Shown: positions 11,191-25,479 of the stretch, one piece after another
Layout of the letters: each line of letters opens with the position of its first letter
How positions within the stretch are numbered: position 1 is the first letter of the stretch
Assembly: GCF_000003195.3 (NCBI RefSeq)
Contig: NW_018396399.1
Span: forward strand, 258,995-322,994
DNA length: 64,000 nt
DNA from: Sorghum bicolor
Taxonomy: Eukaryota > Streptophyta > Magnoliopsida > Poales > Poaceae
Reading direction: 5' to 3'
Position numbers and translations under genes: made by a program
The notes under the pieces: generated by a model
The model's input: only the letters and a program-made list of their open reading frames with translations
Database searches by the model: none
Told to the model about the DNA's origin: nothing

Positions 11191-14100
11191 AGACGCGCCC
11201 CAATAGAACTCCTAGATGACATGTGTCATATGGAATCTTGCTTCGGTCTGTTTGGAGACAGAGTTAGTTTTGGTGCAAGATAGGTACACAGTTTGCGCCT
11301 AATGCATCATAGGCTAACAAACCATTTTGGATGCACCCGATGATACTCCTGGGTAAAGGGGCTCAAGTGGAAGCTCAGTTTGCTTTTGTTTGGAGATAGT
11401 GGTAATCTTGATGCAAGATAGGTGCACGAATTGCATGGAACGTACCATATGCTTTGAAATATATTTGGAAGCACCCAATAGAACTTCGAGATGATGTGTG
11501 TCATATAGAATCCCACTTCGGTCTCTTTGGAGATAGTGTTAGTTTCTGTGCAAGATAGGTACACGGTTTGTGCCTAATGCACCACAGGCTAAGGAACTAT
11601 TTTGGACGCACACGATGGTACTCCATGGTGAAGAGGCTCAAGTGGAATCTTGGTTTTGTCTATTTGGAGATAGTTCTAATCTTGATGCAAGATAGGTGCA
11701 CGGTTTGCATGGAACATACCATATGCTCAGAAATCAATTTGGACAAACCCGATGGAACAGTAGATGCACCCGATGGAACTACTAGATGAAGTGTATCATA
11801 TGGAATCTCGCTTCGGTCCAGTTGGAGATAGTATTAGTTTCGGTGCAACATAGTTGCATGGTTTGTGCCCCGTGCACCATAGGCTCAGAAATCATTGTTG
11901 AAGTTCCCGATGGTACTCCTAGGTGAAGAGGCTCAAGTGAAAGCTCGGTTCGGTCTGTTTGGAGATAGTGCTAATCTCGATGAAAGATAGGTGTACGGTT
12001 TGCATGGAACGTACCATATTCTTAGAAATCAATTTGGACGCACCCGATAGAACTCCTAGATCATGTGTGTCATATGGAATCTCGCTTCAATCTGTTTGGA
12101 GACAGTGTTAGTTTAGGTGCAAGATTGGTGCATGGTTTGCGCATAATGCACCATAGGCTCAGAAACCATTATGGAAGCACCCGATGATAATCCTAGGTGA
12201 AGAGGCTCAAGTGGAAGGTCGGTTCGATCTGTTTGGAGATTTAATCTTGATGCAAGATAGGTGCACGGTTTGCATGGAACATACCATATGCTAAGAAATC
12301 CATTTGGATGCAGCCCAATAGAACTTCTAGATGACATGTGTCATATGGAATCTCGCTTCGGTCTGTTTGGAGATAGTGCTAATCTTGATGAAAGATAGGT
12401 GTACGGTTTGCATGGAACATACCATATTCTTAGAAATCAATTTGGACGCACCCGATAGAACTCCTAGATCATGTGTGTCATATGGAATCTCGCTTCAATC
12501 TGTTTGGAGACAGTGTTAGTTTAGGTGCAAGATTGGTGCATGGTTTGCGCATAATGCACCATAGGCTCAGAAACCATTATGGAAGCACCCGATGATAATC
12601 CTAAGTGAAAAGGCTCAAGTGGAAGGTCGGTTCGATCTGTTTGCAGATAGTTCTAATCTTGATGCAAGATAGGTGCACGGTTTGCATGGAACATACCATA
12701 TGCTAAGAAACCCATTTGGACACTTTCCAATAGAACTCCTAGATGACATGTGTCATATAGAATCTCGCTTTGGTCTGTTTGGAGACAGAGTTAGTTTTGG
12801 TGCAAGGCAGGTACACAGTTTGCGCCAAATGCATCATAGGCTAAGAAACCATTTTGGATGCACCCGATGATACTCCTGGGTAAAGGGGCTCAAGTGGAAG
12901 CTCAGTTTGCTTTGTTTGGAGATAGTGCTATTGATGCAAGATAGGTGCACGAATTGCATCGAACATACCACATGCTTAGAAATACATTTGGAAGCACCCA
13001 ATAGAACTCCTAGATGACGTGTGTCATATAGAATCTCACTTCGATCTCTTTGGAGATAATGTTAGTTTCGGTGCAAGATAGGTGCACGGTTTGTGCCTAA
13101 TGCACCATAGGCTAAGAAACTATTTTGGACGCACGCGATGGTACTCCTTGTTGAAGAGGCTCATGTGGAATCTTGGTTCTGTCTGTTTGGAGATAGTTCT
13201 AATCTTGATGCAAGATAGGTGCACGGTTTGCATGGAACATACCATATGCTCAGAAATCAATTTGGACACACTCGATGGAACTGTAGATGCACCCGATGGA
13301 ACTACTAGATGAAGTGTATCATATGGAATCTCGCTTCGGTCCAGTTGGAGATAGTATTACTTTCGGTGCAAGATAGTTGCATGGTTTGTGCCCAGTGCAC
13401 CACAGGCTCAGAAATCGTTGTGGAAGTTCCCGATGCTACTCCTAGGTGAAGAGGCTCAAGTGAAAGCTCGGTTCGGTCTGTTTGGAGATAGTGCTAATCT
13501 TGAAGAAAGATAGGTGTACGGTTTGCATGGAACGTACCATATTCTTAGAAATCAATTTGGATGCTCCCGATAGAACTCCTAGATCATGTGTGTCATATGG
13601 AATCTCGCTTCAATCTGTTTGGAGACAGTGTTAGTTTAGGTGCAAGATTGGTGCATGGTTTGCGCATAATGCACCATAGGCTCAGAAACCATTATGGAAG
13701 CACTCGATGATAATCCTAGGTGAAGAGGCTCAAGTGGAAGGTTGGTTCGATCTGTTTGGAGATTTAATCTTGATGCAAGATAGGTGCACGGTTCGCATGG
13801 AACATACCATATGCTAAGAAATCCATTTGGACGCACCCCTATAGAACTCCTAGATGACGTGTGTCATATGGAATCTTCCTTCGGTCTCTTTGGAGACAGA
13901 GTTAGTTTTGGTGCAAGATAGGTACACAGTTTGCGCCTAATGCATCATAGGCTAAGAAACCATTTTGGATGCACCCGATGATACTCCTGGGTAAAGGGGC
14001 TCAAGTGGAAGCTCAGTTTGCTTTGTTTGGAGATAGTGCTAATCTTGATGCAAGATAGGTGCACGAATTGCATCGAACGTACCATCTGCATAGAAATATA

Positions 14101-17100
14101 TTTGGAAGCACCCAATAGAACTCCTAGATGACGTGTGTCATATAGAATCTCACCTCGGCCTCTTTGGAGATAGTGTTAGTTTCGGTGCAAGATAGGTACA
14201 CGGTTTGTGCCTAATGCACCATAGGCTAAGAAACTATTTTGGACGCACGCAATGGTACTCCTTGGTGAAGAGGCTCATGTGGAATCTTGGTTTTATGTGT
14301 TTGGAGATAGTTCTAATCATGATGCCAGATAGGTGCACGGTTTGCATGGAACATACTATATGCTTAGAAATCAATTTGGACACACCCGATAGAACTGTAG
14401 ATGCACCCGATGGAACTACTAGATGAAGTGTATCATATGGAATCTCGCTTTGGTCCAGTTGGAGATAGTATTAATTTCAGTGCAAGATAAGTGCATGGTT
14501 TGTGCCCAGTGCACCATAGGCTCAGAAATCAATTTGGACGCATCCGATAGAACTCCAAGATCATGTGTGTCATATGGAATCTCGCTTCATCCTGTTTGGA
14601 GACAGTGTTAGTTTAGGTGCAAGATTGGTTCATGGTTTGCGCATAATGCACCATAGGCTCAGAAACTATTATGGAAGCACCTGATGATAATCCTAGGTGA
14701 AGAGGCTCAAGTGGAAGGTCGGTTTGATCTGTTTAGAGATAGTGCTAATCTTGATGCAAGATAGGTGCACGGTTTGCATGGAACATACCATATGCTAAGA
14801 AATCCATTTGGACACTCCCCAATAGAACTTCTAGATGACATGTGTCATATATCGCTTTGGTCTGTTTGGAGACAGAGTTAGTTTTGGTGCAAGACAGGTA
14901 CACAGTTTGCGCCTAATGCATCATAGGCTAAGAAACCATTTTGGATGCACCCGATGATACTCCTGGGTAAAGGGGCTCAAGTGGAAGCTCAGTTTGCTTT
15001 GTTTGGAGATAGTGCTATTGATGCAAGATAGGTGCACGAATTGCATCGAACGTACCACATGCTTAGAAATACATTTGGAAGCACCCAATAGAACTCCTAG
15101 ATGACGTGTGTCATATAGAATCTCACTCTGGTCTCTTTGGAGATAATGTTAGTTTCGGTGCAAGATAGGTGCACGGTTTGTGCCTAATGCACCATAGTCT
15201 AAGAAACTATTTTGGACGCACGCGATGGTACTCCTTGTTGAAGAGGCTCATGTGGAATCTTGGTTCTGTCTGTTTGGAGATAGTTCTAATCTTGATGCAA
15301 GATAGGTGCATGGTTTGCATGGAACATACCATATGCTAAGAAATCCATTGAGACGCACCCCAATAGAACTCCTAGATGACATGTGTCATATGGAATCTTG
15401 CTTCGGTCTGTTTGGAGACAGAGTTAGTTTTGGTGCAAGATAGGTACACAGTTTGCGCCTAATGCATCATAGGCTAAGAAACCATTTTGGATGCACCCGA
15501 TGATACTCCTGGGTAAAGGGGCTCAAGTGGAAGCTCAGTTTGCTTTTGTTTGGAGATAGTGGTAATCTTGATGCAAGATAGGTGCACGAATTGCATGGAA
15601 CGTACCATATGCTTCGAAATATATTTGGAAGCACCCAATAGAACTTCGAGATGATGTGTGTCATATAGAATCCCACTTCGGTCTCTTTGGAGATAGTGTT
15701 AGTTTCTGTGCAAGATAGGTACACGGTTTGTGCCTAATGCACCACAGGCTAAGGAACTATTTTGGACGCACACGTTGGTACTCCATGGTGAAGAGGCTCA
15801 AGTGGAATCTTGGTTTTGTCTATTTGGAGATAGTTCTAATCTTGATGCAAGATAGGTGCACGGTTTGCATGGAACATACCATATGCTCAGAAATCAATTT
15901 GGACAAACCCGATGGAACAGTAGATGCACCCGATGGAACTACTAGATGAAGTGTATCATATGGAATCTCGCTTCGGTCCAGTTGGAGATAGTATTAGTTT
16001 CGGTGCAACATAGTTGCATTGTTTGTGCCCCGTGCACCATAGGCTCAGAAATCATTGTGGAAGTTCCCGATGGTACTCCTAGGTGAAGAGGCTCAAGTGA
16101 AAGCTCGGTTCGGTCTGTTTGGAGATAGTGCTAATCTCGATGAAAGATAGGTGTACGGTTTGCATGGAACGTACCATATTCTTAGAAATCAATTTGGACG
16201 CACCCGATAGAACTCCTAGATCATGTGTGTCATATGGAATCTCGCTTCAATCTGTTTGGAGACAGTGTTAGTTTAGGTGCAAGATTGGTGCATGGTTTGC
16301 GCATAATGCACCATAGGCTCAGAAACCATTATGGAAGCACCCGATGATAATCCTAGGTGAAGAGGCTCAAGTGGAAGGTCGGTTCGATCTGTTTGCAGAT
16401 TTAATCTTATGCAAGATAGGTGCACGGTTTGCATGGAACATACCATATGCTAAGAAATCCATTTGGATGCACCCCAATAGAACTTCTAGATGACATGTGT
16501 CATATGGAATCTCGCTTCGGTCTGTTTGGAGATAGTGCTAATCTTGATGAAAGATAGGTGTACGGTTTGCATGGAGCATACCATATTCTTAGAAATCAAT
16601 TTGGACGCACCCGATAGAACTCCTAGATCATGTGTGTCGTATGGAATCTCGCTTCAATCTGTTTGGAGACAGTGTTAGTTTAGGTGCAAGATTGGTGCAT
16701 GGTTTGCGCATAATGCACCATAGGCTCAGAAACCATTATGGAAGCACCCGATGATAATCCTAAGTGAAAAGGCTCAAGTGGAAGGTCGGTTCGATCTGTT
16801 TGGAGATAGTTCTAATCTTGATGCAAGATAGGTGCACGGTTTGCATGGAACAGACCATATGCTAAGAAACCCATTTGGACACTTTCCAATAGAACTCCTA
16901 GATGACATGTGTCATATAGAATCTCGCTTTGGTCTGTTTGGAGACAGAGTTAGTTTTGGTGCAAGGCAGGTACACAGTTTGCGCCAAATGCATCATAGGC
17001 TAAGAAACCATTTTGGATGCACCCGATGATACTCCTGGGTAAAGGGGCTCAAGTGGAAGCTCAGTTTGCTTTGTTTGGAGATAGTGCTATTGATGCAAGA

Positions 17101-19329
17101 TAGGTGCACGAATTGCATCGAACGTACCACATGCTTAGAAATACATTTGGAAGCACCCAATAGAACTCCTAGATGACGTGTGTCATATAGAATCTCACTT
17201 TGGTCTGTTTGGAGATAATGTTAGTTTCGGTGCAAGATAGGTGCACGGTTTGTGCCTAATGCACCATAGTCTAAGAAACTATTTTGGACGCACGCGATGG
17301 TACTCCTTGTTGAAGAGGCTCATGTGGAATCTTGGTTCTGTCTGTTTGGAGATAGTTCTAATCTTGATGCAAGATAGGTGCACGGTTTGCATGGAACATA
17401 CCATATGCTCAGAAATCAATTTGGACACACTCGATGGAACTGTAGTTGCACCCGATGGAACTACTAGATGAAGTGTATCATATGGAATCTCGCTTCGGTC
17501 CAGTTGGAGATAGTATTACTTTCGATGCAAGATAGTTGCATGGTTTGTGCCCAGTGCACCACAGGCTCAGAAATCGTTGTGGAAGTTCCCGATGCTACTC
17601 CTAGGTGAAGAGGCTCAAGTGAAAGCTCGGTTCGGTCTGTTTGGAGATAGTGCTAATCTTGATGAAAGATAGGTGTACGGTTTGCATGGAACGTACCATA
17701 TTCTTAGAAATCAATTTGGATGCTCCCGATAGAACTCCTAGATCATGTGTGTCATATGGAATCTCGCTTCAATCTGTGTTGGAGACAGTGTTAGTTTAGG
17801 TGCAAGATTGGTGCATGGTTTGCGCATAATGCACCATAGGCTCAGAAACCATTATGGAAGCACTCGATGATAATCCTAGGTGAAGAGGCTCAAGTGGAAG
17901 GTTGGTTCGATCTGTTTGGAGATTTAATCTTGATGCAAGATAGGTGCACGGTTCGCATGGAACATACCATATGCTAAGAAATCCATTTGGACGCACCCCT
18001 ATAGAACTCCTAGATGACGTGTGTCATATGGAATCTTCCTTCGGTCTCTTTGGAGACAGAGTTAGTTTTGGTGCAAGATAGGTACACAGTTTGCGCCTAA
18101 TGCATCATAGGCTAAGAAACCATTTTGGATGCACCCGATGATACTCCTGGGTAAAGGGGCTCAAGTGGAAGCTCAGTTTGCTTTGTTTGGAGATAGTGCT
18201 AATCTTGATGCAAGATAGGTGCACGAATTGCATCGAACGTACCATCTGCATAGAAATATATTTGGAAGCACCCAATAGAACTCCTAGATGACGTGTGTCA
18301 TATATAATCTCACCTCGGCCTCTTTGGAGATAGTGTTAGTTTCGGTGCAAGATAGGTACACGGTTTGTGCCTAATGCACCATAGGCTAAGAAACTATTTT
18401 GGACGCACGCGATGGTACTCCTTGGTGAAGAGGCTCATGTGGAATCTTGGTTTTATGTGTTTGGAGATAGTTCTAATCATGATGCCAGATAGGTGCACGA
18501 TTTGCATGGAACATACTATATGCTTAGAAATCAATTTGGACACACCCGATAGAACTGTAGATGCACCCGATGGAACTACTAGATGAACTGTATCATATGG
18601 AATCTCGCTTTGGTCCAGTTGGAGATAGTATTAGTTTCAGTGCTAGATAAGTGCATGGTTTGTGCCCAGTGCACCATAGGCTCAGAAATCAATTGGACGC
18701 ATCCGATAGAACTCCTAGTTCATGTGTGTCATATGGAATCTCGCTTCAATCTGTTTGGAGACAGTGTTAGTTTAGGTGCAAGATTGGTGCATGGTTTGCG
18801 CATAATGAACCATAGGCTCAGAAACCATTATGGAAGCACCCGATGATAATCCTAGGTGAAAAGGCTCAAGTGGAAGGTCGGTTCGATCTGTTTGGAGATA
18901 GTTCTAATCTTGATGCAAGATAGGTGCACGGTTTGCATGGAACATACCATATGCTAAGAAATCCATTTGGACACTCCCCAATAGAACTTCTAGATGACAT
19001 GTGTCATATATCGCTTTGGTCTGTTTGGAGACAGAGTTAGTTTTGGTGCAAGACAGGTACACAGTTTGCGCCTAATGCATCATAGGCTAAGAAACCATTT
19101 TGGATGCACCCGATGATACTCCTGGGTAAAGGGGCTCAAGTGGAAGCTCAGTTTGCTTTGTTTGGAGATAGTGCTATTGATGCAAGATAGGTGCACGAAT
19201 TGCATCGAACATACCACATGCTTAGAAATACATTTGGAAGCACCCAATAGAACTCCTAGATGACGTGTGTCATATAGAATCTCACTTTGGTCTCTTTGGA
19301 GATAATGTTAGTTTCGGTGCAAGATAGGT
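11010..19329 (+). repeat. Tandem pair of 4160-bp super-repeats
   Basis: Two copies, about 11010-15169 and 15170-19329. Landmarks repeat at +4160: agacgcgcc/agacgcacc at ~11191/15351, tggaagcactcgatgataa at ~13696/17856, the atcatgatgccagatagg variant at ~14316/18476, and tgtcatatatcgctttgg at ~14844/19003. Differences are scattered single bases and short indels. 4160 bp is about 30 monomers, so this is a higher level of repetition laid over the 8-mer unit. Confidence 0.8.
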
Positions 19330-22300
19330 GCACGGTTTGTGCCTAATGCACCATAGTCTAAGAAACTATTTTGGACGCACGCGATGGTACTCCTTGTTGA
19401 AGAGGCTCATGTGGAATCTTGGTTCTGTCTGTTTGGAGATAGTTCTAATCTTGATGCAAGATAGGTGCACGGTTTGCATGGAACATACCATATGCTCAGA
19501 AATCAATTTGGACACACTCGATGGAACTGTAGATGCACCTGATGGAACTACTAGATGAAGTGTATCATATGGAATCTCGCTTCGTTCCAGTTGGAGATAG
19601 TATTACTTTCGGTGCAAGATAGTTGCATCGTTTGTGCCCAGTGCACCACAGGCTCAGAAATCGTTGTGGAAGTTCCCGATGGTACTCCTAGGTGAAGAGG
19701 CTCAAGTGAAAGCTCGGTTCGGTCTGTTTGGAGATAGTGCTAATCTTGATGAAAGATAGGTGTACGGTTTGCATGGAACGTACCATATTCTTAGAAATCA
19801 ATTTGGACGCTCCCGATAGAACTTCTAGATCATGTGTGTCATATGGAATCTCGCTTCAATCTGTTTGGAGATAGTGTTAGTTTAGGTGCAAGATTGGTGC
19901 ATGGTTTGCGCATAATGCACCATAGGCTCAGAAACCATTATGGAAGCACCCGATGATAATCCTAGGTGAAGAGGCTCAAGTGGAAGGTTGGTTCGATCTG
20001 TTTGGAAATTTAATCTTGATGCAAGATAGGTGCACGGTTTGCATGGAACATACCATATGCTAAGAAATCCATTTGGACGCACCCCTATAGAACTCCGAGA
20101 TGACATGTGTCATATGGAATCTCGCTTCGGTCTGTTTGGAGACTGAGTTAGTTTTGGTGCAAGATAGGTACACAGTTTGCGCCTAATGCATCATAGGCTA
20201 AGAAACCATTTTGGATGCACCCGATGATACTCCAGGGTAAAGGGGCTCAAGTGGAAGCTCAGTTTGCTTTTGTTTAGAGATAGTGCTAATCTTGATGCAA
20301 GATAGGTGCACGAATTACATGGAACATACCATATGCTTCGAAATATATTTCGAAGCACCCAATAGAACTCCTAGATGACGTGAGTCATATAGAATCTCAC
20401 TTCGGTCTCTTTGGAGATAGTGTCAGTTTTGGTGCAAGATAGGTAAACGGTTTGTGCCTATTGCACCATATGCTAAGAAACAATTTTGCACGCACACGAT
20501 GGTACTCCTTGGTGAAGATGCTCAAGTGGAATCTTGGTTGTGTCTGTTTGGTGATAGTTCTAATCTTGATGCAAGATAGGTGCACGGTTTGCATGGAACA
20601 TAACATATGCTCAGAAATCAATTTGGACAAACCCGATGGAACTCTAGATGCACCCGATGGAACTACTAGGTGAAGTGTATCATATGGAATATCGCTTCGG
20701 TCCAGTTATAGATATTGTTAGTTTCGGTGCAAGATAGTTGCATGGTTTGTGCCCAGTGCACCATAGGCTCAGAAATCGTTGTGGAAGTTCCCGATGGTAC
20801 TCCTAGGTGAAGAGGCTCAAATAAAAGCTCGGTTCGGTCTGTTTGGAGATAGTGCTAATCTTGGTGAGAGATAGGTACACGGTTTGCATGGAACGTACCA
20901 TATTCTTAGAAATCAATTTGAACGCACCCGATAGAACTCCTAGTTCATGTGTGTCATATGGAATCTCGCTTCAATCTGTTTGGAGACAGTGTTAGTTTAG
21001 GTGCAAGATTGGTGCATGGTTTGCGCATAATGAACCATAGGCTCAGAAACCATTATGGAAGCACCCGATGATAATCCTAGGTGAAAAGGCTCAAGTGGAA
21101 GGTCGGTTCGATCTGTTTGGAGATAGTTCTAATCTTGATGCAAGATAGGTGCACGGTTTGCATGGAACATACCATATGCTAAGAAATCCATTTGGACACT
21201 CCCCAATAGAACTTCTAGATGACATGTGTCATATGGAATCTCGCTTCGGTCTCTTTGGAGACAGAGTTAGTTTTGGTGCAAGATAGGTACACAGTTTGCG
21301 CCTAATGCATCATAGGCTAAGAAACCATTTTGGATGCACCCGATGATACTCCTGGGTAAAGGGGCTCAAGTGGAAGCTCAGTTTGCTTTTGTTTGGAGAT
21401 AGTGGTAATCTTGATGCAAGATAGGTGCACGAATTGCATGGAACATACCATATGCTTCGAAATATATTTGGAAGCACCCAGTAGAACTTGGAGATGACGT
21501 GTGTCATATAGAATCTCACTTCGGTCTCTTTGGAGATAGTGCTAATCTTGATGAAAGATAAGTGTACGGTTTGCATGGAACGTACCATAATCTTAGAAAT
21601 CAATTTGGACGCACCCGATAGAACTCCTAGATCATGTGTGTCATATGGAATCTCGCTTCAATCTGTTTGGAGACAGTGTTAGTTTAGGTGCAAGATTGGT
21701 GCATGGTTTGCGCATAATGCACCATAGGCTCAGAAACCATTACGGAAGCACCCGATAATAATCCTAGGTGAAGAGGCTCAAGTGGAAGGTCGGTTCGATC
21801 TGTTTGGAGATTTAATCTTGATGCAAGATAGGTGTACGGTTTGCATGGAACATACCATATGCTAAGAAATCCATTTGGATGCACCCCAATAGAACTCCTA
21901 GATGACATGTGTCATATGGAATCTCGCTTCGGTCTGTTTGGAGATAGTGCTAATCTTGATGAAAGATAGGTGTACGGTTTGCATGGAACGTACCATATTC
22001 TTAGAAATCAATTTGGACGCACACGATAGAACTCCTAGATCATGTGTGTCATATGGAAGCCCGCTTCAATCTGTTCGGAGACAGTGTTAGTTTAGGTGCA
22101 AGATTGGTGCATGGTTTGCACATAATGCACCATAGGCTCAGAAACCATTATGGAAGCACCCGATGATAATCCTAGGTGAAAAGGCTCAAGTGGAAGGTCG
22201 GTTCGATCTGTTTGGAGATAGTTCTAATCTTGATGCAAGATAGGTGCACGGTTTGCATGGAACATACCATATGCTAAGAAATCCATTTGGACACTCCCCA

Positions 22301-25300
22301 ATAGAACTCCTAGATGACATGTGTCATATAGAATCTCGCTTTGGTCTGTTTGGAGACAGAGTTAGTTTTGGTGCAAGACAGGTACACAGTTTGCGCCCAA
22401 TGCATCATAGGCTAAGAAACCATTTTGGATGCACCCGATGATACTCCTGGGTAAAGGGGCTCAAGTGGAAGCTAAGTTTGCTTTGTCTGTGCCCAGTGCA
22501 CCATAGGCTCAGAAATCAATTTGGACGCATCCGATAGAACTCCTAGATCATGTGTGTCATATGGAATCTCGCTTCATCCTGTTTGGAGACAGTGTTAGTT
22601 TAGGTGCAAGATTGGTTCATGGTTTGCGCATAATGCACCATAGGCTCAGAAACCATTATGGAAGCACCTAATGATAATCCTAGGTGAAGAGGCTCAAGTG
22701 AAAGCTCGGTTCGGTCTGTTTGGAGAGAGTGCTAATCTTGATGCAAGATAGGTGTACGGTTTGCATGGTGCGTACCATATTCTCAGAAATTAATTTGGAC
22801 GCACCCGATAGAACTCCTAGATCATGTGTGTTATATGGAGTCTCGCTTCAATCTATTTGGACACAGGGTTAGTTTAGGTGCAAGATTGGTGCATGGTTTG
22901 CGCATAATGCACCATAGGCTCAGAAACCATTATGGAAGCACCCGATGATAATCCTAGGTGAAGAGGCTCAAGTGGAACGTCGGTTCGATCTGTTTGGAGA
23001 TAGTGCTAATCTTGATGCAAGATAGGTGCACGGTTTGCATGCAACATACCATATGCTCAGAAATCAATTTGGACAAACCCGATGGAAATGTAGATGCACC
23101 CGATGGAACTACTAGATGAAGTGTATCATATGGAATCTCGCTTCGGTCCAGTTGGAGATAGTATTAGTTTCGGTGCAAGATAGTTGCATGGTTTGTGCCC
23201 AGTGCACCATAGGCTCAGAAATCGTTGTGGAAGTTCCCGATGGTACTCCTAGGTGAAGAGGCTGAAGTGAAAGCTCGGTTCGGTCTGTTTGGAGATAGTG
23301 CTAATCTTGATGAAAGATAGGTGTACGGTTTGCATGGAACGTACCATATTCTTAGAAATCAATTTGGACGCACCCGATAGAACTCCTATATCATGTGTGT
23401 CATATGGAATCTCGCTTCAATCTGTTTGGAGACAGTGTTAGTTTAGGTGAAAGATTGGTGCATGGTTTGCGCATAATGCACCATAGGCTCAGAAACCATT
23501 ATGGAAGCACCTGATGATAATTTTAGGTGAAGAGGCTCAAGTGGAAGGTCAGTTCGATCTGTTTGGAGATTTAATCTTGATGCAAGATAGGTGCACGGTT
23601 TGCACGGAACATACCATATGCTATGAAATCCATTTGGATGCACCCGAATAGAACTCCTAGATGACATATGTCATATGGAATCTCGCTTCGGTCTGTTTGG
23701 AGATAGTGCTAATCTTGATGAAAGATAGGTGTACGGTTTGCATGGAACGTACCATATTCTTAGAAATCAATTTGGACGCACCCGATAGAACTCCTAGATC
23801 ATGTGTGTCATATGGAATCTCGCTTCAATCTGTTTGGAGACAGTGTTAGTTTTGGTGCAAGATTGGTGCATGGTTTGCGCATAATGGACCATAGGCTCAT
23901 AAACCATTACGGAAGCACCCGATAATAATCCTAGGTGAAGAGGCTCAAGTGGAAGGTCGGTTTGATCTGTTTGGAGATTTAATCTTGATGCAAGATAGGT
24001 GCACAGTTTGCATGGAACATACCATATGCTAAGAAATCCATTTGGATGCACCCCAATAGAACTCCTAGATGACATGTGTCATATGGAATCTCTCTTCGGT
24101 CTGTTTGGAGATAGTGCTAATCTTGATGAAAGATAGGTGTACGGTTGGCATGGAACGTACGTTATTCTTAGAAATCAATTTGGACGCACCCGATAGAACT
24201 CCTAGATCATGTGTGTCATATGGAAGCCCGCTTCAATCTGTTTGGATACAGTGTTAGTTTAGGTGCAAGATTGGTGCATGGTTTGCACATAATGCACCAT
24301 AGGCTCAGAAACCATTATGGAAGCACCCGATGATAATCCTAGGTGAAAAGGCTCAAGTGGAAGGTCGGTTCGATCTGTTTGGAGATAGTTCTAATCTTGA
24401 TGCAAGATAGGTGCACGGTTTGCATGGAACATACCATAGGCTAAGAAATCCATTTGGACACTCCCCAATAGAACTCCTAGATGACATGTGTCATATAGAA
24501 TCTCGCTTTGGTCTGTTTGGAGACAGAGTTAGTTTTGGTGCAAGACAGGTACACAGTTTGCGCCCAATGCATCATAGGCTAAGAAACCATTTTGGATGCA
24601 CCCGATGATACTCCTAGGTAAAGGGGCTCAAGTGGAAGCTCAGTTTGCTTTGTTTGGAGATAGTGCTATTGATGCAACATAGGTGAACGAATTGCATCGA
24701 ACGTACCACGTGCTTAGAAAAATATATGGAAGCACCCAATAGAACTCCTAGATGACGTGTGTCATATAGAATCTCACTTTGGTCTCTTTCGAGATAATGT
24801 TAGTTTCGGTGTAAGATAGGTGCACGGTTTGTGCCTAATGCACCATAGGCTAAGAAACTATTTTGGACGCACGCGATGGTACTCCTTGTTGAAGAGGCTC
24901 GTGTGGAATCTTGGTTCTGTCTGTTTGGAGATAGTTCTAATCTTGATGCAAGATAGGTGCACGGTTTGCATGGAACATACCATATGCTCAGAAATCAATT
25001 TGGACACACTCGATGGAACTGTAGATGCACCAGATGGAACTACTAGATGAAGTGTATCATGTGGAATCTCGCTTCAGTCCAGTTGGAGATAGTATTAGTT
25101 TCAGTGCAAGATAAGTACATGGTCTGTGCCCAGTGCACCATAGGCTCGGAAATCAATTTGGACGCATCCGATAGAACTCCTAGATCATGTGTGTCATATG
25201 GAATCGCGCTTCATCCTGTTTGGAGACAGTGTTAGTTTAGGTGCAAGATTGGTTCATGGTTTGCGCATATTGCACCATAGGCTCAAAAACCATTATGGAA

Positions 25301-25479
25301 GCACCTAATGATAATCCTAGGTGAAGAGGCTCAAGTGAAAGCTCGGTTCGGTCTGTTTGGAGATAGTGCTAATCTTGATGCAAGATAGGTGTACGGTTTT
25401 CATGGAGCGTACCATATTCTCAGAAATTAATTTGGACGCACCCGATAGAACTCCTAGATCATGTGTGTTATATGGAGTC

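Larger units (their letters stand above)
9081..25479 (+). repeat. Centromeric satellite array, block 1b
   Basis: This continues block 1a in the same orientation and register. It contains a near-identical 1115-bp tandem pair (about 9.17-11.19 kb) and a near-identical 4160-bp tandem pair (about 11.01-19.33 kb). From about 20.4 kb monomers are more divergent. The last ~3.9 kb (from 21.54 kb) forms the left part of the duplicated block that recurs after 51.87 kb. The array ends at the CRM-like insertion, whose 5-bp target duplication gagtc is 25475-25479. No gene is supported anywhere in this stretch. Confidence 0.9.

Noticed and set aside
674..25479. Dozens of 60-97 aa open frames such as those starting MCLMHHRLRNYF
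   Set aside because: They are chance readings of the 137-bp satellite, recur with every higher-order unit, have no start context or domain, and stop wherever monomers mutate.
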